Source: Mycobacteriales bacterium
GTDB taxonomy: Bacteria; Actinomycetota; Actinomycetes; Mycobacteriales; QHCD01
Reading direction: 5' to 3'
Length of the DNA stretch: 45,085 bases
NCBI GenBank assembly: GCA_036497565.1
Contig: DASXJE010000068.1
Span: forward strand, 1 to 45,085
Position numbers and translations under genes: made by a program. Positions 1 through 8,884 of the stretch are shown here, piece by piece; the stretch's first letter is position 1; each line of letters opens with the position of its first letter. The notes below the pieces were generated by a model. That model saw only the letters and a list, made by a program, of their open reading frames with translations. It had not been told where the DNA came from and made no database searches.

Positions 1-666
1 TTCGACAGCATCACCCTGCTGCTGCTCATCCTGGCGCCGGTGCTCTTCCTGTTGACGCTCGCGCTGTCCCGGACCCGGCGGCGCACGCTGCTGCAGCTCA
101 CCTTCGCCAGCGCTTTCACCCTGGTCGTCGTACGGCGGCTCACTTACTACATGGAGGGCCGGCTCGCCGGCGCGGCCAAACCGCAGAACCGCCCCGCGGT
201 ACGCGAGATCATCAGCACCGTGCTCGGCGGATACTTCACCCTCACCGCGTGGCTGCTGGCCGGTGCGCTGATCATCGCGGCCATCGCCCTGGTGACCGGT
301 CCCTACCGGTGGGCCCGCGCCCTCCGGCACTGGATCTACGTCGCCGCAGTGGCGGTCGGCCACGCCGTCGCGGGGGTCTCCCGCGCCCTCTCCGGCCGGG
401 CCAAAGACGACGGCACCCGCCGGTGGGTGGCCGCGCACAAAGGCTGGCTCTACGCCGGCGGCGCTGTCCTCGGGCTCATCCTGCTCCTCGCGATCGATAT
501 GACGCCGGTGTGGATCCTCGTCACCGTCGTCCTGGTCGGCGCCTACGAGTTCGGGGTCTACTGGCTCGCGAAGAGCCCGCCACCGGTGCCCGCGGAGCAC
601 AACGGCCACGGCGGGCCACCGCCGACGGTGGGGGTCGGCGCCCACCGGGGTGACGGGCAGCCGTAG
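1..666 (+). CDS. C-terminal part of a multi-pass membrane protein of unknown function
   Basis: The reading frame is open from the first base, so the start lies outside the window; at least 221 residues are present. I see hydrophobic segments near the left edge, around the middle (AWLLAGALIIAAIALVTG) and near the end (two close segments separated by only a few residues), with Arg-rich loops between them. The tail is Pro/Gly/His-rich and probably cytoplasmic. No catalytic motif is recognisable and I do not assign a family. The gene is convergent with the helicase gene, with a palindromic repeat in the gap. A GTG at position 40 could be mistaken for a start but has no ribosome binding site. Confidence 0.75.
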   Translation, partial: FDSITLLLLILAPVLFLLTLALSRTRRRTLLQLTFASAFTLVVVRRLTYYMEGRLAGAAKPQNRPAVREIISTVLGGYFTLTAWLLAGALIIAAIALVTGPYRWARALRHWIYVAAVAVGHAVAGVSRALSGRAKDDGTRRWVAAHKGWLYAGGAVLGLILLLAIDMTPVWILVTVVLVGAYEFGVYWLAKSPPPVPAEHNGHGGPPPTVGVGAHRGDGQP

Positions 667-696
667 CGGGAGCACCTCCGCCCGCCTTCGCGACCT

Positions 697-748
697 TGAT
701 CGTGATCGGAAAGAGCCGCGGAACGCCGTACAAATCCGATCACGATCA
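697..748. repeat. Dispersed palindromic element, copy 1
   Basis: Arms TGATCGTGATCGGA (697-710) and TCCGATCACGATCA (735-748) are exact inverted copies around a 24-base centre holding AGCCGCGGAACGCCGT. Copy 2 at 43301-43364 has the same arms and nearly the same centre. It lies between two convergent genes, so the RNA hairpin could end transcription from both sides. Its presence at two distant loci points to a repeated extragenic palindrome or a small non-autonomous element. Confidence 0.85.
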
Positions 749-766
749 TGGAAATCGGGGCGGCGG

Positions 767-2890
767 TCAGCCTTCGACGCCGAGCACGAGCGGATAGACC
801 CGCCCGGCGCCGGCGCGCCGTAACTGCCGGGCGATCACCGCGAGCGTCCAGCCGGTGGATCGGTAGTCGTCCACGAGCAGGACCGGCGCGCCGTCGAGAC
901 CACCGACCGCGCGCGCCAGATCGTCGGGCAGCTCGTAGGCGTCGTGGACGGCACGTAGCCTCTGCGCGCTGTTGGACCGGGTCGGCGCGGAGGCACCGAC
1001 ATGCGCGACGGTGCCGAGGTACGGCAGCCGGCCGATCTCGGCGATCCGGCCGGCGAGGCTCGCGACGAGCTGGGGCCGGGTGTGCGAGCCGACGCCGACG
1101 ACCGCGGCCGGGCGCTCCTCCCATCCCCAGGCGGCGAGCACCTGCACCGCCGCGCCGAGCAGGTCCGCGGACAGGTCGCCGTCGGGACGGTCGGCGGCGA
1201 GGGCGTCGCGGACCCGGGGGCCGTAGCCGAGATCGGTGAAGCGGGCGACTGCGCGGCCCGGTTCGGTCGTCTCCTCGGCCGGGATCTTGCCCTTGAGGTC
1301 GATCCCCAGGGCCGTCATGGCCGTCGGCCATTGCCGTCGCGGGTCGATCGTGACGCCCGGGCGGGCCAGCCGGTCGGCCGCGGCCTGCACCGTGACGTCG
1401 GTGACGCCGGTGGGGAGCGCGATCCCGCCACAGTTGTCGCACCGCCCACACGCCTGCGCGTAGGGGTCGTCCAACTGCTCACGCAGGAAGAGCATCCGGC
1501 ACCGGTCGGTACGCAGGTAGGCGCGCATCGCGGCCTGTTCGTCCCGGCGGACCTGCGCCACCTTCGCGTAGCGATCGGCGTCGTATTGCCAGGTCTCTCC
1601 GGTCGGCTCCCAGCCGCCACGCACCCGGCGGACCGCACCATCGACGTCGAGCACCTTCAACATCGTCTCGAGCCGCGTCCGCGATAGGTCGACGTAGGTC
1701 TCCAGCGCGGCGGTCGAAAGCGGCCCGCCGGCGTCGGCGAGCGCGGAGAGGGCGACGCGTACCTGACCCTCCTGCGGGAAGCCGGCCGAGGCGAAGTAGT
1801 CCCAGATCGCCTGGTCCTCGTGGCCCGGCAGCAGGATCACGTCGGCGCTGGCCACACCCCGGCCGGCCCGGCCGACCTGCTGGTAGTAGGCGATCGGCGA
1901 TGCGGGCGCGCCGAGGTGGATGACGAATCCGAGGTCGGGCTTGTCGAAGCCCATCCCCAGCGCGGACGTGGCGACGAGCGCCTTGACCCGGTTGTTGACG
2001 AGGTCGTCCTCGGCGGCCAGCCGCTCGGTCTGCTCGGTCTGCCCCGAGTAGGCGGCGACGTCGTAGCCGTGGCCGCGCAACTGGTCGGCGACCTCCTGCG
2101 ACGCGGCGACGGTCAGCGTGTAGATGATCCCGGATCCCGGCAGCTCGCCCAAGTGATCGGCCAGCCAGGCCAGCCGGGTCGGCTCGTCGGGCAGGTCGAG
2201 CACCGCGAGGCGCAGCGACTCGCGGTCGAGCGCGCCGCGCAGCACGAGCACATCGGCGTCCTCCTGGCCGAGGCCGAGCACGTCGGCGACGTCGTCGACG
2301 ACCCGGCTGTTGGCCGTCGCGGTCGTCGCGAGCACCGGGATGCCGTCCGGGAGCTCGGTCAGCAGGGTGCGCAGCCGCCGGAAGTCGGGACGGAAGTCAT
2401 GCCCCCAGTCGCTGATGCAGTGTGCCTCGTCGACGACCAGGAGCCCGCAGGTGGCGGCCAGCTGCGGGAGCACGTTGTCCCGGAAATCCGGGTTGTTCAG
2501 CCGCTCGGGGGACAGCAGCAGCACGTCGATGTCGCCGCGGCGTACGGCGTCGTAGGTCTCGTGCCACTGCTCGGTGTTGGTCGAGTTGATCGTCGCGGCG
2601 TGGATTCCGGCCCGCTCGGCCGCCGCGATCTGGTTACGCATCAGCGCCAGCAACGGGCTGATGATCACGGTCGGTCCGGCGCCGGCGTCGCGAAGGAGCC
2701 CGGTCGCCACGAAGTAGACGGCGCTCTTGCCCCATCCGGTGCGCTGCACGACCAGCGCCCGCCGGCGGTCCGCGACCAGCGCCTCGATCGCGGTCCACTG
2801 GTCGGACCGCAGCGTCGCGTCGTCGCCTGCAAGCGCCCGCAGCAGCGTCTCGGCCTGAGGTCGCGACGCAGTGCTGCTGTGAACCGGCAT
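767..2890 (-). CDS. recQ: RecQ-family ATP-dependent DNA helicase with C-terminal phosphoribosyltransferase-like segment
   Basis: 707 residues. It should unwind DNA 3'-5' using ATP in recombination and repair. Visible motifs: Walker A GWGKS (residues 52-56), DEAH box (154-157) followed by the RecQ-type CISDWGHDFRPDFR, helicase motif VATSALGMGFDKPD and a QxxGRAGR-type arginine finger, then a Cys cluster (CRMLF...CGRCDNCGG) matching the RecQ zinc site. No HRDC domain is visible. Instead the last 40 residues contain LLVDDYRSTGWTL, the PRPP-binding loop signature of phosphoribosyltransferases. I chose the ATG at 2890 because the frame upstream runs into the tRNA gene and encodes only a tRNA-derived artefact peptide. 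Family assignment is firm; the role of the C-terminal part is unknown. Confidence 0.9.
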   Translation of the reverse strand: MPVHSSTASRPQAETLLRALAGDDATLRSDQWTAIEALVADRRRALVVQRTGWGKSAVYFVATGLLRDAGAGPTVIISPLLALMRNQIAAAERAGIHAATINSTNTEQWHETYDAVRRGDIDVLLLSPERLNNPDFRDNVLPQLAATCGLLVVDEAHCISDWGHDFRPDFRRLRTLLTELPDGIPVLATTATANSRVVDDVADVLGLGQEDADVLVLRGALDRESLRLAVLDLPDEPTRLAWLADHLGELPGSGIIYTLTVAASQEVADQLRGHGYDVAAYSGQTEQTERLAAEDDLVNNRVKALVATSALGMGFDKPDLGFVIHLGAPASPIAYYQQVGRAGRGVASADVILLPGHEDQAIWDYFASAGFPQEGQVRVALSALADAGGPLSTAALETYVDLSRTRLETMLKVLDVDGAVRRVRGGWEPTGETWQYDADRYAKVAQVRRDEQAAMRAYLRTDRCRMLFLREQLDDPYAQACGRCDNCGGIALPTGVTDVTVQAAADRLARPGVTIDPRRQWPTAMTALGIDLKGKIPAEETTEPGRAVARFTDLGYGPRVRDALAADRPDGDLSADLLGAAVQVLAAWGWEERPAAVVGVGSHTRPQLVASLAGRIAEIGRLPYLGTVAHVGASAPTRSNSAQRLRAVHDAYELPDDLARAVGGLDGAPVLLVDDYRSTGWTLAVIARQLRRAGAGRVYPLVLGVEG

Positions 2891-2984
2891 ACGACCATCG
2901 TCCCAGCCGGCGCCGACAACCCAACACCGGCGGCCGGCACCGGCGGCATTCCGAGGGGGAGAACCCGAAAGGTGCGACCCGGAG

Positions 2985-3067
2985 TGGGCGAGGGGGGAGT
3001 TGAACCCCCACGTCCTTGCGGACACACGGACCTGAACCGTGCGCGTCTGCCATTCCGCCACTCGCCC
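2985..3067 (-). tRNA. tRNA-Leu (anticodon CAG)
   Basis: An 83-nt cloverleaf on the minus strand. The acceptor stem GGGCGAG pairs with CTCGCCC, the anticodon stem CACGG/CCGTG holds loop TTCAGGT giving anticodon CAG (complement at 3032-3034), a long variable arm GTGTCCGCAAGGACG is present as expected for a class II tRNA, and the T arm GGGGG-TTCAACT-CCCCC closes it. The discriminator is A; CCA is not encoded. A leucine tRNA upstream of fhaA is also the arrangement I recall from mycobacteria. Confidence 0.96.
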
Positions 3068-3079
3068 GAGCGGTCTCCG

Positions 3080-3085
3080 ACACTA
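3080..3085 (-). promoter_or_regulatory. Putative -10 element of the tRNA-Leu gene
   Basis: On the minus strand TAGTGT ends 12 nt before the mature tRNA 5' end. It fits the TAnnnT actinobacterial -10 consensus and is identical to the hexamer before the TOBE gene. No convincing -35 box is visible. Confidence 0.4.
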
Positions 3086-3228
3086 GCATGCAGCGACCGG
3101 ACGCCCGGACCCGCGATCGGTCGCCGATACCCCCGCTGACCTGGCGTCGAGCACCCGCCCGGGTCCGCCTCGGGGTCCCCGGCACCGGCCAGGGCGACGC
3201 GCAGAGAGCCCGGCCCGACCGGCCCGGA

Positions 3229-3234
3229 TACGAT
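3229..3234 (+). promoter_or_regulatory. Putative -10 element for the fhaA-pknB operon
   Basis: TACGAT lies 25 nt before the fhaA start codon, leaving room for a short leader with the GGAGG at 3249-3253. This is a motif match only. The rest of the 3068-3259 gap shows no other feature. Confidence 0.3.
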
Positions 3235-3259
3235 CAGCCCGAGGAAACGGAGGACGACC

Positions 3260-4096
3260 GTGGGTGTGCTGCAGCGCTTCGAGCAACGGCTCGAAGGCCT
3301 CGTGGGTGGCACCTTCGCGCGCCTGTTCAAGGGCCAGGTCGAGCCGGTCGAGGTCGCGAAGGCGCTCCAGCGTGAGGCCGAGGACAAGAAGGCCATCCTC
3401 GGCGCCAACCGGGTCCTCGTGCCCAACCGCTACACCGTCGAGCTCGGCCCGGCCGATCACGACCGGCTCTCCCCATGGGCCGGGCAGCTGACCCGCACCC
3501 TCGCCGAGATGGTCCAGGAGTACGTCGACGACGAGGGCTGGTCGGCCTACGGCGACATCGAGGTGGCCTTCGCCCGCAACGATGCGCTGCGCACCGGGGT
3601 GTTCCGCGTGAGCAGCGACGTCGACGTCGACGTCGGCCCCCGCCGGCGTCCGCACGACTCACTCTCCATGCCGGCCGTGCCGAGCGAATCCCCGAGCCAG
3701 CCCGCCGGCACGCCGCGCAGCGCACCCGGTCCGGCACCCACCCAGGCCGTGCCGCCCGTGCCGGCCCAGACACCGGCCGCGGCGACCGCCGCTCCCCGCC
3801 GGCCGACCCCGTCGCCCGTGCTGATCGTCGATGACTCCGGCCGGCGGTTTCCGGTGCGGCCCGGCTCGACCCTCATCGGCCGCGGGCAGGACGCCGACAT
3901 CCGGCTCGCCGACACCGGCGTCTCCCGCCGCCACGCGGTGGTCCGGTACGACGGCCAGGCGGTGCTGATCGAGGACCTCGGCTCCACCAACGGGACGCTG
4001 GTCAACGGCCAGCGGGTGCGCACCTCCCGGCTCCAGCAGGGCGACGTGATCCGGGCCGGTCACAGCGTCATCGTCTTCCGGATCGAACCGTCGTGA
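3260..4096 (+). CDS. fhaA: FhaA, DUF3662 and FHA domain protein
   Basis: 278 residues. The N-terminal DUF3662 domain (about 1-120) begins with the characteristic MGVLQRFEQRLE. A Pro/Ala-rich linker (about 135-185) follows, then an FHA domain (about 187-276) with phosphothreonine-binding signature residues G207-R208, S222-R-R-H225 and N244 in GSTNG. In mycobacteria FhaA is a substrate and partner of PknB and helps control lipid II flipping through MviN and hence wall synthesis. The GTG start is preceded by GGAGG at 7-nt spacing. It is the first gene of the operon; fhaB starts 22 nt downstream. Length and domain order are as usual for the family. Confidence 0.95.
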   Translation: MGVLQRFEQRLEGLVGGTFARLFKGQVEPVEVAKALQREAEDKKAILGANRVLVPNRYTVELGPADHDRLSPWAGQLTRTLAEMVQEYVDDEGWSAYGDIEVAFARNDALRTGVFRVSSDVDVDVGPRRRPHDSLSMPAVPSESPSQPAGTPRSAPGPAPTQAVPPVPAQTPAAATAAPRRPTPSPVLIVDDSGRRFPVRPGSTLIGRGQDADIRLADTGVSRRHAVVRYDGQAVLIEDLGSTNGTLVNGQRVRTSRLQQGDVIRAGHSVIVFRIEPS

Positions 4097-4118
4097 CCCC
4101 GCCGAGGCAGGGGCCGCG

Positions 4119-4592
4119 ATGAACGCCCCCATCGTCATCCAGGCCATGCGCTTCGGCTTCCTCGTGCTGCTCTGGCTCTTCGTCTACGCGGCACTGCGGG
4201 TGGTCCGGTCCGACGTCTTCGGCCACTCCCGGCCGCGGCCGGCACCGAGTACGGCGCGGACGACGCAGGCCAGCAAGGCCAAGCCGAAGAAGCGCGGGCG
4301 GGCCGCGCGCCAGCTCATCGTGACGGCCGGTTCGCTGCAGGGCACCAAGATCCGCCTCGACGAGCAGCCGGTCACGATCGGGCGTGCCAACGACTCCACC
4401 CTGGTCCTGACCGACGACTACACGAGTTCCCGGCACGCCCGGCTCACCGCCCGCGACAACGACTGGTACGTCGAGGATCTCGGCTCGACCAACGGCACCT
4501 ACCTCGACCGGACGAAGGTGGCCGGGCCGACCCTGGTGCGCCCCGGCGTACCGATCCGGATCGGCAAAACGGTCCTCGAGTTGCGCTCATGA
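4119..4592 (+). CDS. fhaB: FhaB/FipA, membrane-anchored FHA domain protein
   Basis: 157 residues. A single transmembrane helix lies near the N-terminus (about 12-30), followed by a basic linker (KAKPKKRGRAARQ) and a C-terminal FHA domain (about 65-155) with GR88-89, SSRH103-106 and N125 in LGSTNGT. In mycobacteria the protein is phosphorylated by PknA/PknB and links kinase signalling to the divisome. It sits between fhaA and pstP as in other actinobacteria. The assigned ATG follows a GAGGCAGGGG stretch. Nothing appears degenerate. Confidence 0.95.
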   Translation: MNAPIVIQAMRFGFLVLLWLFVYAALRVVRSDVFGHSRPRPAPSTARTTQASKAKPKKRGRAARQLIVTAGSLQGTKIRLDEQPVTIGRANDSTLVLTDDYTSSRHARLTARDNDWYVEDLGSTNGTYLDRTKVAGPTLVRPGVPIRIGKTVLELRS

Positions 4593-4632
4593 TCTCGACG
4601 GCCCCGTCGTCCGAGCCGTCCCGGAGTGCCCA

Positions 4633-6030
4633 GTGACCCTGGCACTGCGATACGCGGTGCGGTCCGATCGCGGCCTCACCCGCAGCAACAACGAGGATTC
4701 GGTCTACGCCGGTCCGCGGCTGCTCGCCGTGGCCGACGGCATGGGCGGCCACGTCGGCGGGGCGGAGGCGAGCCGCACGGTGATCGCGGCGATCACCCCG
4801 CTGGACGACGACAACCCGCACGGCGATCTCATCTCGCAGCTGCGCGATGCGGTCGACGGCGCCAACGCCGACCTGCGCCAGGTCGTCGCGGCGAAGCCCG
4901 AGCTCGACGGCATGGGCACCACCTTGACCGCCATCCTCTTCGCCGGCAGCCGTCTCGGTCTGGTGCACGTCGGCGACTCCCGCGGCTATCTGCTGCGCGG
5001 CGACCAGCTCGCGCCCATCACCCGCGACCACACGTTCGTGCAGTCGCTGGTCGACGAGGGCCGGCTCACGGCCGAGGAGGCGAGCACCCACCCGCAGCGC
5101 TCACTCATCCTGCAGGCCCTGACCGGCCGCGAGGTGGAGCCCGACCTGTCCATCCGCGAGGCCCGCCTCGGCGACCGCTACCTGATCTGCAGCGACGGCC
5201 TGTCCGACGTCGTCTCGGCCGAGACCATGGTCGAGGCGCTGCGGATCGAAGACCCGCATGGGGCCGCCGACCGGCTGGTCGAGCTCGCCCTGCGCGGCGG
5301 CGGCCCCGACAACATCACCTGCATCGTGGCCGACGTGATCGACGTCGAGTACGGCGACGACGAGCCGGTCGTCGACGGCGCGGCCGGCACCGGCGGACGC
5401 CGACGCCCACTGAGGCCCGACAGCGCAGCGGCGCGGGCCGCGATGACCGAGGCGGCGGCCGCCCCGCCGGACGACGACGGGCCCTCGGGTCCGGACGACG
5501 ACGCGGACGACGAAGATGAGCCGCCGCGCCGGAGTCGCGCCCGGCGCAGGGTCGTGATCGGCTTGGCCGTGCTCATCGTCCTCGCCGGAGGCCTCTTCGG
5601 CTTCTACCGGTGGACCCAGACGCAGTATTTCGTCGGCGTGCAGGGCAACCGGGTCGCGGTCTACCGCGGTCTGCACGTCTCGCTCGCCGGGCTGCGGCTC
5701 TACCACCGGGTGGACACCAGCGCCCTGCGCCGCCAGGACCTGGTGCCGGTGGCCCGCAACCAGGTCGACAGTGGCATCAGCGCCGACAGTCGCGGGCAGG
5801 CCGACGCGATCCTCGCCAACCTGGTCAGCAACCAGACGCTCCCGCCCTGTCCGAAGCCGACCCCGAGTCCCACACCCACGCCGCGGCCGACACCGAGCGC
5901 GCGGTCCACCAAGCACACCCCGCCGGCCCGGTCGGGCCGACCCACCCCGAAGTCGACACCGACCCGCACCCCCTCGCCCAGCCCCGCGGTGCCGCTCCCC
6001 ACCCAGGTGCGCGGGAGGGATTGCCGATGA
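4633..6030 (+). CDS. pstP: PstP, PP2C-family serine/threonine protein phosphatase
   Basis: 465 residues. The cytoplasmic PPM phosphatase domain (about 5-238) shows the metal-binding aspartates: D35 in ADGMGG, D115 in GDSRG, D188 in CSDGLSD and D226 in GGGPDN. An acidic linker (about 275-297) and an Arg cluster precede a single transmembrane helix (about 305-325); the extracellular part ends in a Pro/Ser/Thr-rich tail. PstP removes phosphate from PknB and its substrates, so it is the off-switch of this operon's kinase. The GTG at 4633 fits the conserved N-terminus. The stop overlaps the rodA start by 3 bases (ATGA). Confidence 0.96.
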   Translation: MTLALRYAVRSDRGLTRSNNEDSVYAGPRLLAVADGMGGHVGGAEASRTVIAAITPLDDDNPHGDLISQLRDAVDGANADLRQVVAAKPELDGMGTTLTAILFAGSRLGLVHVGDSRGYLLRGDQLAPITRDHTFVQSLVDEGRLTAEEASTHPQRSLILQALTGREVEPDLSIREARLGDRYLICSDGLSDVVSAETMVEALRIEDPHGAADRLVELALRGGGPDNITCIVADVIDVEYGDDEPVVDGAAGTGGRRRPLRPDSAAARAAMTEAAAAPPDDDGPSGPDDDADDEDEPPRRSRARRRVVIGLAVLIVLAGGLFGFYRWTQTQYFVGVQGNRVAVYRGLHVSLAGLRLYHRVDTSALRRQDLVPVARNQVDSGISADSRGQADAILANLVSNQTLPPCPKPTPSPTPTPRPTPSARSTKHTPPARSGRPTPKSTPTRTPSPSPAVPLPTQVRGRDCR

Positions 6031-7424
6031 CCACGGCGATCCGCCAGGTGCCCCAGCGGCGCGGGGTCGAGTTGGCGATGCTGCTCTTCGCGGTCCTCGC
6101 CGTCGTGGCCGCCGACGCGATCGTGGATGAAAACACCCGGGGCCACCTCGAGAAGGACATCGTCTATTACGGCGTCGGGTTCGCGGTCATCTGGCTGATC
6201 GCCCACGTCGTGGTGCGCCTCGTCGCGCCGTACGCCGATCCGTTGCTGCTGCCCGCCGTCGCGCTGCTCAACGGTCTGGGTCTGGTGCTCATCCACCGGC
6301 TCGACTTCGCTGCCGAGGAGCAGGCGAGGCAGAGTGGTCAGCCGGTGCCGTCGTCGGACGCCCGGCTGCAGATCGTGTGGACCTGCATCGGATTGGCGTT
6401 GTTCATCCTCGTCCTGGTCGTCGTCCGCAACCACCGGGTGCTCTCCCGCTACGCCTACACCCTGGCCCTGGCCGGCCTCCTGCTTCTGGTGCTGCCCGCC
6501 GTGCTGCCGGCCCGGTTCAGCGAAGTCAACGGCGCCCGGGTCTGGATCCGGGTGGCCGGCTTCTCGATCCAGCCGGGCGAGTTCGCCAAGCTGACGTTGA
6601 TCATCTTCTTCGCCAGCTACCTCGTGGCCAAACGCGACGTGCTGTCCCTGGCCAGCCGCCGGGTCCTCGGCATCGACCTGCCGCGCGGCCGCGACCTCGG
6701 CCCGGTCCTGGTCGGCTGGGTGATCAGCCTGCTGATCCTGGTGCGGGAAAACGACCTGGGTCAGTCACTGCTGCTCTTCGGCCTGTTCGTCGTGATGCTC
6801 TACGTCGCCACCGAACGCACCTCCTGGCTGCTGATCGGTATCGTGCTGTTCGTCGGCGGCGCCTACACGGCGTACATCGCATTCGCACACGTGCAGGAGC
6901 GGGTCGAGATCTGGCTGCACCCGTTCAAGTACCAGGCCGACCAGGGCTACCAGATCGTGCAGGCGTTGTTCGGTCTGGGCACCGGCGGTCTCTTCGGGAC
7001 CGGTCTGGGTGCCGGACGTCCGGAGACCGTGCCGTTCGCGGCGACCGACTTCATCGTGTCCACGGTCGGAGAGGAGCTCGGGATGTTCGGCCTGGTCGCG
7101 ATCCTGGTGCTCTACGCCGTGATCTCGATCCGCGGCTTCCGGATCGGCCTCGCCGTGCGCGACCCGTTCGGCAAGCTGCTCGCCACCGGGCTGGCCTTCT
7201 CCTTCGGCCTGCAGGTCTTCATCATCGTCGGCGGGGTCACCAAGCTGATCCCGCTCACCGGCCTGACGACCCCGTTCCTCTCCTACGGCGGGTCGTCGCT
7301 GGTGGCCAACTTCGCGCTCATCGCCCTGCTGCTGCGCATCTCCGACGCGGCCCGCCGGCCCGGGTCCGAGCCGGCCCCGCGGACGCCGACCGCGGAGGCG
7401 GCGACCGAGGTGGTGCGTCGATGA
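6027..7424 (+). CDS. rodA: RodA/FtsW-type SEDS peptidoglycan polymerase
   Basis: 465 residues, about ten membrane segments. SEDS proteins polymerise lipid II into glycan strands together with a class B PBP. Family signatures: WIRVAGFSIQPGEFAKL (173-189), ENDLGQSLL (241-249), the TDFI motif with the candidate catalytic aspartate D341 followed by VGEELG, and the C-terminal GLTTPFLSYGGSS. The start is the ATG at 6027 with GGGAGG at 6013-6018 and ATGA overlap with pstP; the longer upstream frame is only read-through of pstP sequence. The next gene, pbpA, encodes the expected partner and again overlaps by 4 bases, so the two are translationally coupled. Confidence 0.96.
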   Translation: MTTAIRQVPQRRGVELAMLLFAVLAVVAADAIVDENTRGHLEKDIVYYGVGFAVIWLIAHVVVRLVAPYADPLLLPAVALLNGLGLVLIHRLDFAAEEQARQSGQPVPSSDARLQIVWTCIGLALFILVLVVVRNHRVLSRYAYTLALAGLLLLVLPAVLPARFSEVNGARVWIRVAGFSIQPGEFAKLTLIIFFASYLVAKRDVLSLASRRVLGIDLPRGRDLGPVLVGWVISLLILVRENDLGQSLLLFGLFVVMLYVATERTSWLLIGIVLFVGGAYTAYIAFAHVQERVEIWLHPFKYQADQGYQIVQALFGLGTGGLFGTGLGAGRPETVPFAATDFIVSTVGEELGMFGLVAILVLYAVISIRGFRIGLAVRDPFGKLLATGLAFSFGLQVFIIVGGVTKLIPLTGLTTPFLSYGGSSLVANFALIALLLRISDAARRPGSEPAPRTPTAEAATEVVRR

Positions 7425-8884
7425 ACAAGCCGATCCGCCGCATCGTGGTCGCCGTCCTCGTCCTGTTCGGCGCGCTCATCGCCAACCTCACCTACGTTCA
7501 GTTCGTCGAGGCCAACTCGCTGGCCACCAACCCGGCCAACTCCCGGGTGCTGCTCGGCGAATACGAGCACCCGCGCGGCAACATCGTCGCCGACCAGGTC
7601 GCGATCGCCTCGTCGAAGGCGACCAACGACCGGCTGAAGTATCTGCGTACCTACTCCCAGGGCCAGGTCTTCGCGCCGACGACCGGCTTCTATTCGCTGG
7701 TCTACGGACCGGCCGGCATCGAACGGGCCGAGAACAGCGTGCTGGCCGGCACCGACGACCGGCTCGCGCTGCGCCGGCTCTCCGACCTCTTCACCGGCCG
7801 CGACCCCAAGGGCGGCAACGTCGTCCTGACGATCTCGCGCAAGGCGCAGGAGACGGCCTACGAGGCGATGGCCAAACAGACCGGCGCGGTGGTCGCACTC
7901 GACCCGCGCACCGGTGCGATCCTGGCCATGGTGAGTACGCCGTCCTACAACCCCAACCTGCTGTCGTCGCACGATCCGGACAAGATCCGGGCGGCGTACA
8001 ACCGGTTGATCAACGCACCGGGCGACCCGCTGCTCGACAAGGCGATCGCGCAGACCTACCCGCCGGGATCGACGTTCAAGACCGTGATCGCCGCGGCCGC
8101 CTTGAAGGCGGGCCGCACCCCGCAGACCCAGCTCCAGGCGCCTACCGCGCTGACACTGCCGCAGACCAGCCACCAGCTGCACAACTTCGACGGCGAGCAG
8201 TGCGGCAACGGCCAGACCGACAGCATGATCGACGCGCTGACGATCTCCTGCAACACCGCCTTCGCCAAGCTCGGCATGGACCTCGGCGAGAAGGCGGTCC
8301 GGCAGCAGGCGGAGGCCTTCGGCATCGACGATCAGAGCTTCCAGATGCCGCTGACCGTCGCGGGGAGCAGCATCGGCGACATCCCGAGCGCCGCCGCGTT
8401 GGCGCTGTCCTCGATCGGCCAGCAGGACGTGCGACTCACCCCGCTCCAGGCGGCGATGATCGCGTCGGCGATCGCCAACAAGGGCGAGCTGATGTCGCCG
8501 TACCTGGTCAAGCAGATCCAGGCCCCGGACCTCACCGTCGTCGACACCACCAAGCCGCAGTCCAAGGGCCAGGCGGTGTCGCCGAAGGTGGCCGGTGAGC
8601 TGACCACGATGATGAAGAGCGTCGTCGACAACGGCACCGGCAAGCCGGCGCAGATCCCCGGCGTGCAGGTCGCCGGCAAGACCGGCACCGCCGACAACGC
8701 GCCCGGCAAGGCGCCGCACGCCTGGTTCATCGGCTTCGCACCGGCCAACAACCCGAAGGTGGCGGTCGCGGTCATCATCGAGCACGGTGGTGTCGCCGGC
8801 AACGAGACCACCGGTGGTCTGGCGGCCGCTCCGGTCGGCAAGGCCGTCATGCAGGCGGTCCTCTCGCAGCGGGGTGGTCACTGA
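7421..8884 (+). CDS. pbpA: PbpA, class B penicillin-binding protein (D,D-transpeptidase)
   Basis: 487 residues. An N-terminal signal anchor (about 8-27) leads to an extracytoplasmic part. The transpeptidase active site is complete: S217-TFK in PPGSTFKT, S276-C-N278, and K420-T-G-T in VAGKTGT. The N-terminal dimerisation region is short, as in actinobacterial PbpA. It cross-links peptidoglycan made by the adjacent RodA, and its phosphorylation by PknB is established in mycobacteria. ATG overlaps the rodA stop; its own stop overlaps the pknB start (TGATG). Confidence 0.96.
   Translation: MNKPIRRIVVAVLVLFGALIANLTYVQFVEANSLATNPANSRVLLGEYEHPRGNIVADQVAIASSKATNDRLKYLRTYSQGQVFAPTTGFYSLVYGPAGIERAENSVLAGTDDRLALRRLSDLFTGRDPKGGNVVLTISRKAQETAYEAMAKQTGAVVALDPRTGAILAMVSTPSYNPNLLSSHDPDKIRAAYNRLINAPGDPLLDKAIAQTYPPGSTFKTVIAAAALKAGRTPQTQLQAPTALTLPQTSHQLHNFDGEQCGNGQTDSMIDALTISCNTAFAKLGMDLGEKAVRQQAEAFGIDDQSFQMPLTVAGSSIGDIPSAAALALSSIGQQDVRLTPLQAAMIASAIANKGELMSPYLVKQIQAPDLTVVDTTKPQSKGQAVSPKVAGELTTMMKSVVDNGTGKPAQIPGVQVAGKTGTADNAPGKAPHAWFIGFAPANNPKVAVAVIIEHGGVAGNETTGGLAAAPVGKAVMQAVLSQRGGH

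Noticed and set aside
2891-3061. In-frame N-terminal extension of the RecQ protein by 57 residues
   Set aside because: It is translated from the complement-strand tRNA-Leu gene and gives the well-known artefact peptide beginning MAEWQTRTVQ; the ATG at 2890 is the real start.
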